Source: Muribaculaceae bacterium (GTDB lineage Bacteria; Bacteroidota; Bacteroidia; Bacteroidales; Muribaculaceae). Taken from it: a DNA stretch of 64,000 nucleotides. Below the pieces are notes generated by a model. That model made no database searches and was not told where the DNA came from. It saw only the letters and a program-made list of their open reading frames with translations. Where the stretch lies: the NCBI GenBank assembly GCA_017557665.1, contig JAFYYI010000087.1, forward strand, positions 89,540-153,539, read 5' to 3'. The position numbers and the translations under genes are program-made. Positions within the stretch are counted from its first letter, which is position 1, and the number at the start of each line of letters is the position of its first letter. Below, one piece after another: positions 15,265 through 24,772 of this stretch.

Positions 15265-17670
15265 ATGGCAAGAAAAGGCGGATTACAATCGTTGAAGCAG
15301 GAGCGTCGTGAATACCACGACCGAGTTATCAATTTCTTTAATGAGCAGGGCGAATCGTCCTTTAACTACAAACAGGTGTCGGCAGCTGTGGGCGCTAACA
15401 CCCCCAAGCGTCGCACGCTGATTGTTGAGATTTTGGAACAGCTAGCCATTGATGGTTTCTTGACGCAGTCAGGTCCCGGCAGTTACAAGGCGGTGAACCG
15501 CTCCTCGGTTGCCGAGGGCATTTTCATCCGTCGCAGCAACGGCAAGAACAGTGTTGACACCGCTAGCGACGACGGCCTGCCTATCATGGTTGCCGAGCGC
15601 AACTCGATGCACGCCTTGAACGGTGACCGCGTGCTGGTGCACATCAGCGCCGCGCGCCATGGCATGGAGCCAGAGGCCGAGGTGGTGAAAATCCTGGAAC
15701 GCAAGGAACAGGTCTTCGTCGGTACGCTGCAGGTGATGAAGTACTTTGCCCAACTCGCCATTGACAGCAAGTTCCTGGCCACCGACATCTTCATCCCCCT
15801 GGATAAGCTGGCTGGCGGCAGGACTGGCGACAAGGTCGTGGCCAAGATTGTAGACTGGCCCGAGGATGCCAATTCGCCCATCGGCGAAGTGGTTGACGTG
15901 CTGGGTGTGGCCGGTGAAAACAATGCCGAAATTCACGCCATCCTCGCTGAATTCGGCCTGCCGTACAAATACCCCGAGAATGTCACCGAGGCCGCCGAGG
16001 CCTTGGAGCCGGGCATCACACCCGAGGAGATTGCCAAGCGTCGTGACATGCGCGACGTGACCACGTTCACCATCGACCCCGCCGATGCCAAGGACTTTGA
16101 CGACGCGCTCTCCATCGAGAAACTCAAGAACGGCAACTGGGAAATCGGTGTCCACATCGCCGACGTGAGCCACTACGTCACCCCTGGCAGTATCATTGAC
16201 AAAGAGGCCTATGAGCGCGCCACTTCGGTCTATCTGGTGGACCGCACCGTACCCATGCTGCCCGAGAAACTCTGTAACTTCATCTGCTCGTTGCGTCCCG
16301 ATGAGGACAAACTCACCCACTCGGTCATCATGGAGATGGATGCCGAGGCCAAGGTGAAAAAGTACAAGATCTGCCACACGGTGACCCGTAGCAACAGGCG
16401 TTTCTCCTATGAGGAGGCACAGCACATTCTGGAGACCGGTAAGGGCGACCTCGCCGAAGAGCTTGCCGTGCTCAACGAGATGGCCAAGCAGTTGCGTCGT
16501 CGTCGTTTTGATGAGGGTGGCTCGGTTTCCTTCAACCGCGAAGAAATCAAGTTTGAGATAGACGAGCAGGGCAAGCCGACCGCCGTCCACGTGCATGTGG
16601 CGCAGGATGCCAACAAACTCATTGAAGAGTTCATGCTGCTGGCCAACTGCAAAGTGGCCGAGCACATCGGCAAGGTGCCCAAGAACAAGACCGCCAAGAG
16701 TTTTGTCTATCGTGTCCATGACCAGCCTGACCTCGACAAACTGCAGAACTTTGCTGATATCGCGGCCCACTTCGGCTACAAGGTACGCACCAAGGGCTCT
16801 GGCCGTGATATCAACAAGTCCATCAACAAGATGCTTGAACAGGCCAAGGGAAAACCCGAGGAGGAGATGCTGTCCATCCTCGCCATCCGCTCAATGGCCA
16901 AGGCCATTTACAGCGCTACCAACATTGGCCACTATGGTCTGGCCTTTGACTACTATACCCACTTTACCTCACCCATCCGCCGCTATCCCGACTTGACGGT
17001 GCACCGCCTGCTTGACGTGTATGCCGCTGGGGGCAAGAGTGTGGACCCCGTCAAACTCGAGGACCAGTGTAAGCACATGAGCGCTCAGGAGCAGCTTGCA
17101 GCCAATGCCGAGCGAGCATCCATCAAGTATAAGGAAGTCGAGTTCATGGGCCAGCGTTTGGGAGGTGTCTTCAAGGGGCACATCTCGGGCGTGACCGAGT
17201 GGGGTTTGTATGTGGAGCTTGACGAGACCCATTGCGAGGGTCTTGTGGGCATCCGTGGTCTGGATGACGACTTCTACGAGTTCGACGAGAAGAACTACTG
17301 CATCCGTGGCCGTCGCCGCGGCCGTGTCTATCGCTTGGGCGACGACATCACCATCCAGGTGGCTCGCGCTGACCTCATCAAGAAACAGCTCGACTTTGTT
17401 CTCGTGGATGATGAGAATCCTGCCAACACTCATCGCATTGACCGTGAACCCATCACCGAGCAGAACAGCCGCAGTACCAGCGACCGTCTGTCGCGCGACG
17501 AACGGCAGCGCATGCAGTATGAGGGGGGCAGTGCATCGCGCCGTCAACAGCGCGGTTCCCGTGGCAACACCACCCGCCGTCAGGCTAAAGAAGCACGGGC
17601 TTCCAAGACAGCCTCAAGATCTAAGAGGCCAAACAGACCTGGTAAGTCCAATAAGGGTCGACGCAGATGA
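15265..17670 (+). CDS. rnr: Ribonuclease R
   Basis: 801 residues, a 3'-5' exoribonuclease of the RNB family that degrades structured RNA. Order: an N-terminal winged helix (about 15-75), cold-shock domains, the RNB core with the metal-binding TIDPADAKDFDDALS near residue 270 and HYGLAFDYYTHFTSPIRRYP near 560, an S1 domain (about 625-705) and a basic tail rich in Arg, Ser and Lys (after about 740). It overlaps mtaB by 4 nt (ATGA). A minus-strand frame of 433 codons opposite is a codon-usage shadow. Confidence 0.96.
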   Translation: MARKGGLQSLKQERREYHDRVINFFNEQGESSFNYKQVSAAVGANTPKRRTLIVEILEQLAIDGFLTQSGPGSYKAVNRSSVAEGIFIRRSNGKNSVDTASDDGLPIMVAERNSMHALNGDRVLVHISAARHGMEPEAEVVKILERKEQVFVGTLQVMKYFAQLAIDSKFLATDIFIPLDKLAGGRTGDKVVAKIVDWPEDANSPIGEVVDVLGVAGENNAEIHAILAEFGLPYKYPENVTEAAEALEPGITPEEIAKRRDMRDVTTFTIDPADAKDFDDALSIEKLKNGNWEIGVHIADVSHYVTPGSIIDKEAYERATSVYLVDRTVPMLPEKLCNFICSLRPDEDKLTHSVIMEMDAEAKVKKYKICHTVTRSNRRFSYEEAQHILETGKGDLAEELAVLNEMAKQLRRRRFDEGGSVSFNREEIKFEIDEQGKPTAVHVHVAQDANKLIEEFMLLANCKVAEHIGKVPKNKTAKSFVYRVHDQPDLDKLQNFADIAAHFGYKVRTKGSGRDINKSINKMLEQAKGKPEEEMLSILAIRSMAKAIYSATNIGHYGLAFDYYTHFTSPIRRYPDLTVHRLLDVYAAGGKSVDPVKLEDQCKHMSAQEQLAANAERASIKYKEVEFMGQRLGGVFKGHISGVTEWGLYVELDETHCEGLVGIRGLDDDFYEFDEKNYCIRGRRRGRVYRLGDDITIQVARADLIKKQLDFVLVDDENPANTHRIDREPITEQNSRSTSDRLSRDERQRMQYEGGSASRRQQRGSRGNTTRRQAKEARASKTASRSKRPNRPGKSNKGRRR

Positions 17671-18971
17671 GCAACCAACCCCTTCATAGGGTAAAGCTCG
17701 AGACGCTGGGCTGCAAACTCAACTTCTCGGAAACAGCTACCATGCAATCGCTGCTGGCCGAGCATGGCATCGTGCCTGTGGCCAGGGGAGAGGAGCCTGA
17801 CGTGTGTGTCGTGAACACCTGCAGTGTGACTGCCCTGGCCGACAGCAAGTGCCGACAGCACATCCGTCACCTCATACGTCAGTACCCTGATGCCCTGATG
17901 GTGGTCACGGGATGCTATGCCCAGCTACAAGGCAAGGAAATCGCCGAGATTCCCGGTGTGGACATCGTCTTGGGCAGCGAACACAAGGCTGAAATCGCAC
18001 AGTATGTGATCCGTTGGTTTGAAGACCGCCAGCAACGTTTGGAGGTGACGCCGTCGTTGGATATACGTACCTTTTCTCCCTCGTGTGACCGAGGTGACCG
18101 CACACGCTATTGGCTCAAGGTGCAGGACGGTTGCGACTATTGGTGCAGCTATTGCACCATTCCCGCCGCCCGTGGCCGTAGCCGCAGCGGAACCATCGCC
18201 GACCTTACCGCTCAAGCCCGTGAAGTGGCTGCCGAAGGAGGCAAGGAAATCGTCATCACGGGCGTGAACATCGGTGACTTCGGCAAGAATACAGGCGAGC
18301 AGTTTCTTGACCTGCTCAAAGCGCTTGACGACATTGAGGGCATCGAGCGTTACCGCATCTCGTCGATAGAGCCCGACCTGCTCACCGATGAGATCATTGA
18401 CTGGTGCGCCCAGTCACGGGCGTTCATGCCGCATTTCCACATTCCCTTGCAGAGTGGCAGCGACCCCATCCTGAAGTTGATGCGTCGTCACTACGACCGT
18501 CAACTGTTTGCCGACAAAGTTGCGCGGTGTCGCCAGTTGATGCCCGACTGTTTCATCGGTGTTGATGTGATGGTGGGCACACGAGGTGAGACCCCCGAAC
18601 TGTTTGAGGACAGTTACAACTTCATTGCGGGTCTCGAGGTGCAGCATCTGCATGTCTTCCCCTACAGCGAACGTCCAGGCACGATGGCCCTTCGCATCCC
18701 CTATATTGTCACTCAGCAGGATAAGCAGGCGCGAGCCGCGCGCATGATTGCCCTGAGCGACAAAAAACAGGCCGAGTTCACGCGCCGCTACTTGGGAACA
18801 GTACGCCCAGTGCTGCTGGAGCATGGTCGTGGTAAGGGCATGATGCATGGCTTCACCGACAACTACATCCGCGTCAATGTGGCGCCCGACATGAGTCTGG
18901 CCAACCAGATTGTGAATGTGAAACTATTGACACTTAACGATGACCTGAGCGTCGATGCCCAGATCGTGTAA
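17667..18971 (+). CDS. mtaB: tRNA t6A37 methylthiotransferase MtaB
   Basis: 434 residues. A radical SAM methylthiotransferase converting t6A37 to ms2t6A37. The N-terminal UPF0004 domain carries LETLGCKLNFSE, VVNTCSVTALAD and VVTGCYAQL with three cluster-binding cysteines; the radical SAM motif is CDYWCSYC near 156-163; the C-terminus is a short TRAM-like domain. The LGCKLNFSE form and the sequence around it point to MtaB rather than MiaB, which is encoded separately at 53913. Coupled to rnr. Confidence 0.93.
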   Translation: MSNQPLHRVKLETLGCKLNFSETATMQSLLAEHGIVPVARGEEPDVCVVNTCSVTALADSKCRQHIRHLIRQYPDALMVVTGCYAQLQGKEIAEIPGVDIVLGSEHKAEIAQYVIRWFEDRQQRLEVTPSLDIRTFSPSCDRGDRTRYWLKVQDGCDYWCSYCTIPAARGRSRSGTIADLTAQAREVAAEGGKEIVITGVNIGDFGKNTGEQFLDLLKALDDIEGIERYRISSIEPDLLTDEIIDWCAQSRAFMPHFHIPLQSGSDPILKLMRRHYDRQLFADKVARCRQLMPDCFIGVDVMVGTRGETPELFEDSYNFIAGLEVQHLHVFPYSERPGTMALRIPYIVTQQDKQARAARMIALSDKKQAEFTRRYLGTVRPVLLEHGRGKGMMHGFTDNYIRVNVAPDMSLANQIVNVKLLTLNDDLSVDAQIV

Positions 18972-18981
18972 CAATAAACCG

Positions 18982-19023
18982 GGGACTAGAAACTAGAAAA
19001 TAGGGACTAGAAACTTAAAACGA
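18982..19023 (+). repeat. Heptanucleotide array before the GT2 gene
   Basis: Six consecutive 7-nt units such as GGGACTA and GAAACTA fill the space up to the ATG at 19024. Out of phase by three, each unit reads TAG plus four bases. Confidence 0.75.
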
Positions 19024-20043
19024 ATGAAACAGGTTGCTGTCATCATATTGAACTGGAACGGTGCCAAGTTGTTGCGCCGTTATCTGCCTACGGTCATCGA
19101 GGGCACCGATGCTGCTATTGCCGATGTCATTGTCGCCGATAACGGCAGCACCGACGAGAGCCTGCAGGTGCTGGAACAGGAGTTTCCGCATGTGCAGGTT
19201 CTCAAGTTTGATAAGAACCACGGTTTCGCCGGGGGTTATAACCTGGCTATCGGGCAGACGATGTATCCCTATACCGTGCTGCTCAACAGCGACGTGCGCA
19301 CACCGCAAGGGTGGCTCAATCCCTTGCTGGATTATATGGAAGCCCATCCCGATGCTGGCGCCCTGATGCCCAAGTTGCTGAAGGACCGTGAGGACGGCAA
19401 GCAGATGTTTGAATATGCCGGTGCGGCTGGTGGTTACATTGATTGCCACGGCTATCCCTATTGCCGAGGGCGTGTTTTTGAATATGTCGAGGATGACCAC
19501 GGCCAGTATGACGACGGCCCCAAGAGTGTATTTTGGGCAAGTGGCGCATGCCTGATGGTGCGCAGCCAGTTGTATCAGGACGTCGGGGGGCTGGACACAG
19601 ACTTCTTTGCCCACATGGAGGAAATTGACCTGTGCTGGCGCATCCGTCTTGCCGGCTACGACCTGGCGATGGTGCCCTCGAGCCATATCTACCACTTGGG
19701 CGGTGGCAGTCTGGCGTATGGCAACCCACGCAAAACTTACCTGAATTTCCGCAACAACCTGTTGCTGCTGCACAAGAACCTGCCCCTGCAGGAGGGCAAG
19801 AAATTGCTGCTTGTGCGTCGTCTGATGGACACCCTGGCCTTTGGCATGGCGTTGGCCAAATTCCACTTCGGCGATGCCCGTGCTATCGTGCGCGCCCATC
19901 GCGACTTCCGCAAGATGCGTAAGAATTACACCTCGCAACCCACTGTCAATCTCTTGAAACAGTTGCCTGAGGAGCGCGTGAATATCATCACCGCCCACTA
20001 CCTGCGCGGAGTGAAGCGCTTTACCGACTTGAATATTAAGTAA
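19024..20043 (+). CDS. Family 2 glycosyltransferase
   Basis: 339 residues. The GT-A fold is clear: VAVIILNWNGAKLL at the start, VIVADNGSTDES, NHGFAGGYNLAIG, the metal-binding LLNSDVRTP (a DxD-like site) and FFAHMEEIDLCWRIRLAGY. It resembles rhamnosyl- or N-acetylglucosaminyl-transferases of cell-surface polysaccharides. No membrane segment is obvious; the C-terminal basic region may contact the membrane. Acceptor and donor sugars cannot be read. It lies alone, 52 nt after mtaB. Confidence 0.88.
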   Translation: MKQVAVIILNWNGAKLLRRYLPTVIEGTDAAIADVIVADNGSTDESLQVLEQEFPHVQVLKFDKNHGFAGGYNLAIGQTMYPYTVLLNSDVRTPQGWLNPLLDYMEAHPDAGALMPKLLKDREDGKQMFEYAGAAGGYIDCHGYPYCRGRVFEYVEDDHGQYDDGPKSVFWASGACLMVRSQLYQDVGGLDTDFFAHMEEIDLCWRIRLAGYDLAMVPSSHIYHLGGGSLAYGNPRKTYLNFRNNLLLLHKNLPLQEGKKLLLVRRLMDTLAFGMALAKFHFGDARAIVRAHRDFRKMRKNYTSQPTVNLLKQLPEERVNIITAHYLRGVKRFTDLNIK

Positions 20044-20047
20044 TGGC

Positions 20048-20083
20048 TCTTTATAACCCTTAAAGTATCAAGGATTATAAAGA
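20048..20083 (+). terminator. Hairpin after the GT2 gene
   Basis: TCTTTATAA (20048) pairs with TTATAAAGA (ending 20083), extended by CCTT/AAGG after one mismatch. No U-tract follows, so it may be a weak terminator or a processing site. Confidence 0.4.
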
Positions 20084-20105
20084 CCCTAAAAACAACTGAT
20101 AAAAT

Positions 20106-21221
20106 ATGAAAAAGCTTGGATTCGGACTGATGCGACTGCCGCTGGTCAATCCTGATGACCAGACGAGTATTGATATCGAGAAGTTGAAGGAAATGGCCGA
20201 CCGCTTTATCGAGCGCGGCTTCACCTACTTTGACACCGCTTATCCCTACCATGGCGGCAAGAGCGAGGAGGCCCTGCGCGAGGCTGTTGTCAAGCGTTAT
20301 CCGCGTGAGGCTTTTACCGTGACCAGCAAGCTGCCCGTGTGGGCCATCAATGAGGAAGGCGACCTGGAGCGTATCTTCAACGAGCAACTGGAGCGTTGCG
20401 GCGTGGACTATTTCGACTACTATTGGCTGCATGCCCTCAACCACGAGCGCGTCGAGGTGATGGACCGCATGGACGGCTGGGGCTTTATCGCCCGCAAGAA
20501 AGCCGAAGGGCGCATTCGCAACATCGGTTTTTCGTTCCATGATGACTCATCGTTACTGGCCGAGATTCTGGATAAACATCCCGAGGTGGACTTTGTGCAG
20601 TTGCAGATTAACTATCTGGATTGGGAAAGCCCTGCCATTGAAGCGCGGACCTGCTATGACCTGTGCACACAGCACGGTAAACCCGTCATCGTTATGGAAC
20701 CTGTAAAGGGCGGTTCTCTGGCCCGTGTCCCCGAGGCGGTGGAGCAACTGTTCAAGGATTACAATGCCGAGGCCAGCCCTGCCTCTTGGGCCATCCGCTA
20801 TTGTGCGTCGTTGCCCAACGTGTACATGGTGCTCAGCGGTATGAGCAACATGGAGCAGCTGGAAGATAACACCAGCTATATGCAGGATTTCCAGCCGCTC
20901 AACGATGAAGAACAAGCCATCATCGCCCGTGCCACCGAGGTCATTCGCGACTCGATTGCTGTGCCCTGCACCGCCTGCCACTACTGCACCGAAGGGTGCC
21001 CACAGGAGATTTCCATCCCCGAGTATTTCAACCTCTACAATATGTTGCAACAGTTCCCTCTGCAAAAGGGCAACTGCAAGCTATACTATGATCTCCTAGG
21101 CAAGAACCACGGCAAGGCCAGCGAATGCCTGGAGTGTGGCCAGTGCGAGGCCCAATGCCCCCAGCACATCGACATCATCGACAACCTGAAATTGGTCGCC
21201 GAAGCCTTCGAGACAGCTTAA
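20106..21221 (+). CDS. Aldo/keto reductase with C-terminal 4Fe-4S clusters
   Basis: 371 residues. The aldo/keto reductase barrel begins KKLGFGLMRLP and shows the catalytic-region motifs FDTAYPYHGG and YWLHALNH. The C-terminus carries two cysteine clusters: CTACHYCTEGCP (near 285) and CLECGQCEAQCP (near 340), typical of bacterial ferredoxin-type domains fused to the barrel. The fusion is common in anaerobes and suggests electron exchange with ferredoxin. Substrate unknown. It stands between the GT2 gene and the DUF3098-uppP unit, with its own flanking spacers. Confidence 0.9.
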   Translation: MKKLGFGLMRLPLVNPDDQTSIDIEKLKEMADRFIERGFTYFDTAYPYHGGKSEEALREAVVKRYPREAFTVTSKLPVWAINEEGDLERIFNEQLERCGVDYFDYYWLHALNHERVEVMDRMDGWGFIARKKAEGRIRNIGFSFHDDSSLLAEILDKHPEVDFVQLQINYLDWESPAIEARTCYDLCTQHGKPVIVMEPVKGGSLARVPEAVEQLFKDYNAEASPASWAIRYCASLPNVYMVLSGMSNMEQLEDNTSYMQDFQPLNDEEQAIIARATEVIRDSIAVPCTACHYCTEGCPQEISIPEYFNLYNMLQQFPLQKGNCKLYYDLLGKNHGKASECLECGQCEAQCPQHIDIIDNLKLVAEAFETA

Positions 21222-21337
21222 AAAAATCTGATTATTCATTTTTAAATTATTCAAATTAAATTATTTGGTTTGAATAATTTTTTTTGCTGTTTGGGGCTTT
21301 AATCACGTGAGTAATTGAAAAAAACGGAGCGAAAGTC

Positions 21338-21368
21338 TTGACAAAGGCCTCTTGGTGTTGTAATTTTG
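21338..21368 (+). promoter_or_regulatory. Promoter of the DUF3098-uppP-truB-queA unit
   Basis: TTG (21338-21340), exactly 20 nt, TAATTTTG (21361-21368), then 62 nt to the ATG at 21431. Confidence 0.65.
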
Positions 21369-21430
21369 CACCAAATTGCGGGACTATGCCCTGCGCTATA
21401 CCTCGCATAAGATTAGAATACATCAATAAA

Positions 21431-21721
21431 ATGGCAACAAAAGAAAAGAAACAAAATGAGAACAAGCCCGTTGAGAAGGGCAAAGTGTCATACCCGCTGA
21501 CAAAGTTTAACTTCATCCTCATGGGCATTTGCCTGTTGTTGATTATCATCGGTTTCTGTCTGATGACGGGTGATGCCAATGTGGGTGACACGTTCAACAA
21601 GAACCTGTTTGAAAGCAGCCGTGTGACCACGGGCCCGATTATCGCTTTTTTGGGCTTTGTGCTCATGGCTTTTGCCATCATCTATCGCAAGAAAGACGAC
21701 AAACACGACGATAACGAATAA
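21431..21721 (+). CDS. DUF3098 family membrane protein
   Basis: 96 residues from the ATG at 21431; the frame is open further upstream but crosses the promoter. A Lys/Glu-rich head ([13 protein letters not shown]) is followed by two membrane helices (about 27-43 and 67-83) and an acidic tail. DUF3098 proteins are small Bacteroidetes proteins usually coded between ftsX and uppP; here uppP follows after 5 nt but ftsX is not upstream. Confidence 0.85.
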   Translation: MATKEKKQNENKPVEKGKVSYPLTKFNFILMGICLLLIIIGFCLMTGDANVGDTFNKNLFESSRVTTGPIIAFLGFVLMAFAIIYRKKDDKHDDNE

Positions 21722-21726
21722 TTGAC

Positions 21727-22542
21727 ATGGATTGGCTGGAAGCGTTGATTCTGGGCATTGTCCAGGGTCTGACCGAGTATTTACCCGTGAGCAGTAGTGG
21801 CCACCTTGCCATCGGCAGTTACCTGTTCGGGTTGAATGGCGAGGACAATCTGGCATTCACCGTGCTGGTTCATGTGGCTACGGTGTTGAGCACCTTTGTT
21901 GTCCTGTGGAGCGAAATCGCGTGGATATTAAAAGGTCTGTTCAAGTTCAAGATGAACGAGGAGACGAAATATTTCCTCAATATCCTCGTGTCGATGATTC
22001 CTATCGGTATCGTGGGTGTGTTCTTCAAGGACAAGGTGGAGGAAATCTTCGGCAGCGGTCTGCTGATTGTGGGCATCATGCTGCTGGTGACCGCCGCGTT
22101 GCTCATCTTCTCCTATTATGCCAAGCCGCGGCAAAAGGAGAGAATCTCGTGGAAGGATGCACTGATTATCGGTATCGCCCAGGCGTGTGCCGTGATGCCC
22201 GGCCTCTCGCGCTCGGGCAGTACTATCGCCACGGGCCTGATGCTGGGTAACAAGAAGGAGTCGCTGGCTCAGTTCTCGTTCCTGATGGTTATCCCGCCCA
22301 TCCTGGGCGAGGCCCTGCTGGACACCCTCAAGATGGTCAAGGGCGAGGAGGCCTTTGGTAGCCTTGAAGCCTTGCCGCTGGTGGTGGGTTTCATCGCAGC
22401 ATTTGTTTCGGGCTGTTTGGCCTGCAAGTGGATGATCAATATCGTCAAGAAAGGCAAACTGGTGTGGTTCGGCATCTACTGTATCTTCGCGGCTATCGTG
22501 GCCATCGCCCTGTCACAGCTGATGCCTGCCCCTGCCATGTAA
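21727..22542 (+). CDS. uppP: Undecaprenyl-diphosphatase
   Basis: 271 residues, BacA type. It recycles undecaprenyl pyrophosphate to the monophosphate carrier used for peptidoglycan and other wall polymers. The two conserved motifs are visible: [17 protein letters not shown] near the N-terminus and [15 protein letters not shown] in the middle, with about eight membrane helices overall. In one unit with DUF3098 and probably truB-queA. Confidence 0.95.
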   Translation: MDWLEALILGIVQGLTEYLPVSSSGHLAIGSYLFGLNGEDNLAFTVLVHVATVLSTFVVLWSEIAWILKGLFKFKMNEETKYFLNILVSMIPIGIVGVFFKDKVEEIFGSGLLIVGIMLLVTAALLIFSYYAKPRQKERISWKDALIIGIAQACAVMPGLSRSGSTIATGLMLGNKKESLAQFSFLMVIPPILGEALLDTLKMVKGEEAFGSLEALPLVVGFIAAFVSGCLACKWMINIVKKGKLVWFGIYCIFAAIVAIALSQLMPAPAM

Positions 22543-22565
22543 GTGTTTGGGTGTTTAGCAACCAA

Positions 22566-22600
22566 GGACTAAAAAACTAGGGTCTAAGGACTAGAAATTT
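22566..22600 (+). repeat. Heptanucleotide array between uppP and truB
   Basis: Units such as AGGACTA, GGGTCTA and AGGACTA repeat every 7 nt, with one 8-nt unit. Read in the gene direction they give TAA or TAG plus four bases. The array ends 6 nt before the truB ATG. Confidence 0.65.
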
Positions 22601-22606
22601 AAAATA

Positions 22607-23461
22607 ATGCTCAACCCGATAGAAGGCGAAATATTCTGCATTGACAAGCCGTTGAGGATGACCTCGTTCACCGCGGTCAAGAAGGTGCGCGCCGTGTTGC
22701 GTACCCACCTGAAAACGCGTCAGGTCAAAGTGGGTCATGCGGGAACACTTGATCCGCTGGCCACCGGTGTGCTGATCCTGTGCACCGGACATGCCACCAA
22801 ACGCATCGACGAGTTGCAGGCAGGCGTGAAGGAATACATCGCCGACTTGAGGCTGGGTGCAACGACGCCGAGTTTTGATCTGGAGACCGAGGTCGATGCC
22901 ACCTACGAGTGGCAACACATCGACCGCACCCTCATTGACCGCGTGCTGCAGGAGCAGTTCACGGGCAGCATCGAGCAGGTGCCGCCGTCGTTCTCGGCCT
23001 GCAAGGTGGATGGCAAGCCGGCCTATAAGCTGGCACGCAAAGGTCAGGACGTGGAAATACGTCCCAAGACGCTGGTCATCGACGAGATTGAGGTGCTGCA
23101 ATGCGGCTTGCCCGAGCAGCCCACGTTGCAGTTGCGCGTGGTGTGCAGCAAGGGTACCTACATCCGTGCTCTGGCACGTGACATCGGAGCCGCATTGGGT
23201 AGCGGTGCCCACCTGACAGGACTGCGCCGCACGCGTGTGGGTGACGTCACCATCGACAAGTGCCTCACCCTGGAACAATTGGTCGAGAAACTTGACGGTG
23301 AGACCTATGTTTCACCCGAACAGGCCGCTGCCGAGCGCCTGGAGCGTGAGCGCATCGAGAACCGCGAACGTGCCGCGCAGCAGAAGGCCGAGCGCCAGGC
23401 CCGCAAGCAAGCCAAGCAACGCTGTGACGTTCCACCCAAGCGCACGTCACAGATTAAGTGA
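22607..23461 (+). CDS. truB: tRNA pseudouridine55 synthase
   Basis: 284 residues. It makes the pseudouridine of the T loop. The N-terminal motif GHAGTLDPLATGVLILC contains the catalytic Asp; later come CSKGTYIRALARDIG and LRRTRVGDV. The C-terminus ends in a Arg/Lys/Ala-rich tail (about 245-284) not found in the E. coli enzyme, probably disordered. It lies between uppP and queA. Confidence 0.95.
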   Translation: MLNPIEGEIFCIDKPLRMTSFTAVKKVRAVLRTHLKTRQVKVGHAGTLDPLATGVLILCTGHATKRIDELQAGVKEYIADLRLGATTPSFDLETEVDATYEWQHIDRTLIDRVLQEQFTGSIEQVPPSFSACKVDGKPAYKLARKGQDVEIRPKTLVIDEIEVLQCGLPEQPTLQLRVVCSKGTYIRALARDIGAALGSGAHLTGLRRTRVGDVTIDKCLTLEQLVEKLDGETYVSPEQAAAERLERERIENRERAAQQKAERQARKQAKQRCDVPPKRTSQIK

Positions 23462-23470
23462 ACAACAAAT

Positions 23471-23506
23471 TCTAGAGTATCTAGAACATCTAGATTATCC
23501 AGATAA
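23471..23506 (+). repeat. Nonanucleotide array between truB and queA
   Basis: Four 9-nt units in a row of the form TCTAGANNA (TCTAGAGTA, TCTAGAACA, TCTAGATTA, TCCAGATAA). The same motif occurs at 35348, 40774 and 45817. Confidence 0.75.
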
Positions 23507-23529
23507 AGAACATAAAAAACTGATAGATT

Positions 23530-24585
23530 ATGAAACTTTCAGAATTTAATACCCGGATGCCCGAGGAACTCATTGCCTCACATCCCGCTCAAGTGCGTGA
23601 CGAGTCGCGCCTGATGGTGCTGCACAAGCAGAGCAACGAGATTGAGCACCGCGTGTTCAAGGAGATTCTCGAATATTTCAATCCGCATGACCTGTTTGTC
23701 TTCAACGACACCCAGGTGTTCCCGGCCAAGTTGTTCGGCAACAAGGAAAAGACCGGTGCCCGCATCGAGGTCTTCCTGCTGCGCGAGCTCAACCCCAACA
23801 ACAAGCTGTGGGACGTGCTTGTGGAACCTGCCCGCAAAATCCGCATTGGCAACAAACTTTACTTTGGCCTTGACGACTCGATGGTTGCCGAGGTGATAGA
23901 CAACACGACCTCGCGAGGCCGCACGCTGCGCTTCCTCTATGACGGTGACCATGACCAGTTCAAGAAGGACCTGTACAACCTGGGCAACACGCCGCTGCCT
24001 TATTACATCGAGCGTGATGCCGAGCCCGAGGACGAGGAGCGTTACCAGACCATCTTTGCCAGCAAGGAGGGTGCCGTGGTGGCTCCTGCCGCAGGTCTTC
24101 ACTTCTCGCGCGAGTTGTTGCGTCGCATGGAGATCCGTGACATTGACCGCGATTTCATCACCATGCACATCAGTCTGGGCAGCTACCGCGACATTGATGT
24201 CGAGGACCTGAGCAAGCACCGCATGGACAGCGAGGAGATGGACGTCAGCGTCGAGTTGGCCGAGAAGGTCAACCGCCTGCGTGATGACGGCAACAAGGTG
24301 TGCGCCATCGGCACGTCGGTGTTGAGGGCCTTTGAGACCTGTGTGGGCATGAACGGCCACATCAAGCCCTATGGCGGCTGGAGCAACAAGTTCTTGTTCC
24401 CGCCCTACGAGTGCACCACCTGCGACGCGCTGGTGACCAACTTCCACATGCCTTACTCCATCATGTTGATGGCCCAGGCAGCCTTCGGCGGGTACAAGCA
24501 GACGATGGATGCCTATCAGGTGGCCATCGACGAGAAGTACCGCTTCGGTGCCTACGGCGACGCCATGCTCATCCTCAACGATTAA
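23530..24585 (+). CDS. queA: S-adenosylmethionine:tRNA ribosyltransferase-isomerase
   Basis: 351 residues, normal for QueA. It transfers the ribosyl part of S-adenosylmethionine to 7-aminomethyl-7-deazaguanine in tRNA, giving epoxyqueuosine. Motifs: MKLSEFNTRMPEELIASHPA at the start, VFNDTQVFPAKLFG, the loop AAGLHFSRELL, and CTTCDALVTNFHMPYSIMLML-type C-terminal segment with GAYGDAMLI. A strong terminator follows the stop. Confidence 0.95.
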   Translation: MKLSEFNTRMPEELIASHPAQVRDESRLMVLHKQSNEIEHRVFKEILEYFNPHDLFVFNDTQVFPAKLFGNKEKTGARIEVFLLRELNPNNKLWDVLVEPARKIRIGNKLYFGLDDSMVAEVIDNTTSRGRTLRFLYDGDHDQFKKDLYNLGNTPLPYYIERDAEPEDEERYQTIFASKEGAVVAPAAGLHFSRELLRRMEIRDIDRDFITMHISLGSYRDIDVEDLSKHRMDSEEMDVSVELAEKVNRLRDDGNKVCAIGTSVLRAFETCVGMNGHIKPYGGWSNKFLFPPYECTTCDALVTNFHMPYSIMLMAQAAFGGYKQTMDAYQVAIDEKYRFGAYGDAMLILND

Positions 24586-24600
24586 GGATTTTCGGAATCA

Positions 24601-24643
24601 CAAGGCCGGCCAAGATACTTTCGTGGTATTTTGGCCGGCCTTG
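24601..24643 (+). terminator. Terminator of queA
   Basis: CAAGGCCGGCCAA pairs with TTGGCCGGCCTTG around a 17-nt loop with some extra pairing, then a T-rich stretch. It is nearly symmetric, so it would work on either strand; no minus gene converges here. Confidence 0.8.
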
Positions 24644-24712
24644 TTTCATGCTTTTTTAGGGGAAAACTTGTTGCTGTTGATAGGAATACTGAAAAATTTT
24701 ATTATCTTTGCA

Positions 24713-24720
24713 GGATATTG
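24713..24720 (+). promoter_or_regulatory. -7 box upstream of frdC
   Basis: TATCTTTG, 52 nt before the frdC ATG at 24773. No convincing -33 element. Confidence 0.5.
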
Positions 24721-24772
24721 TAGATATTAAAGAACAATCAATCAATTAATAACTCTAAAATCATCAATTTTT

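Noticed and set aside
15469..16770. 433-codon open frame on the minus strand opposite rnr
   Set aside because: Same kind of shadow; rnr is intact and motif-complete.
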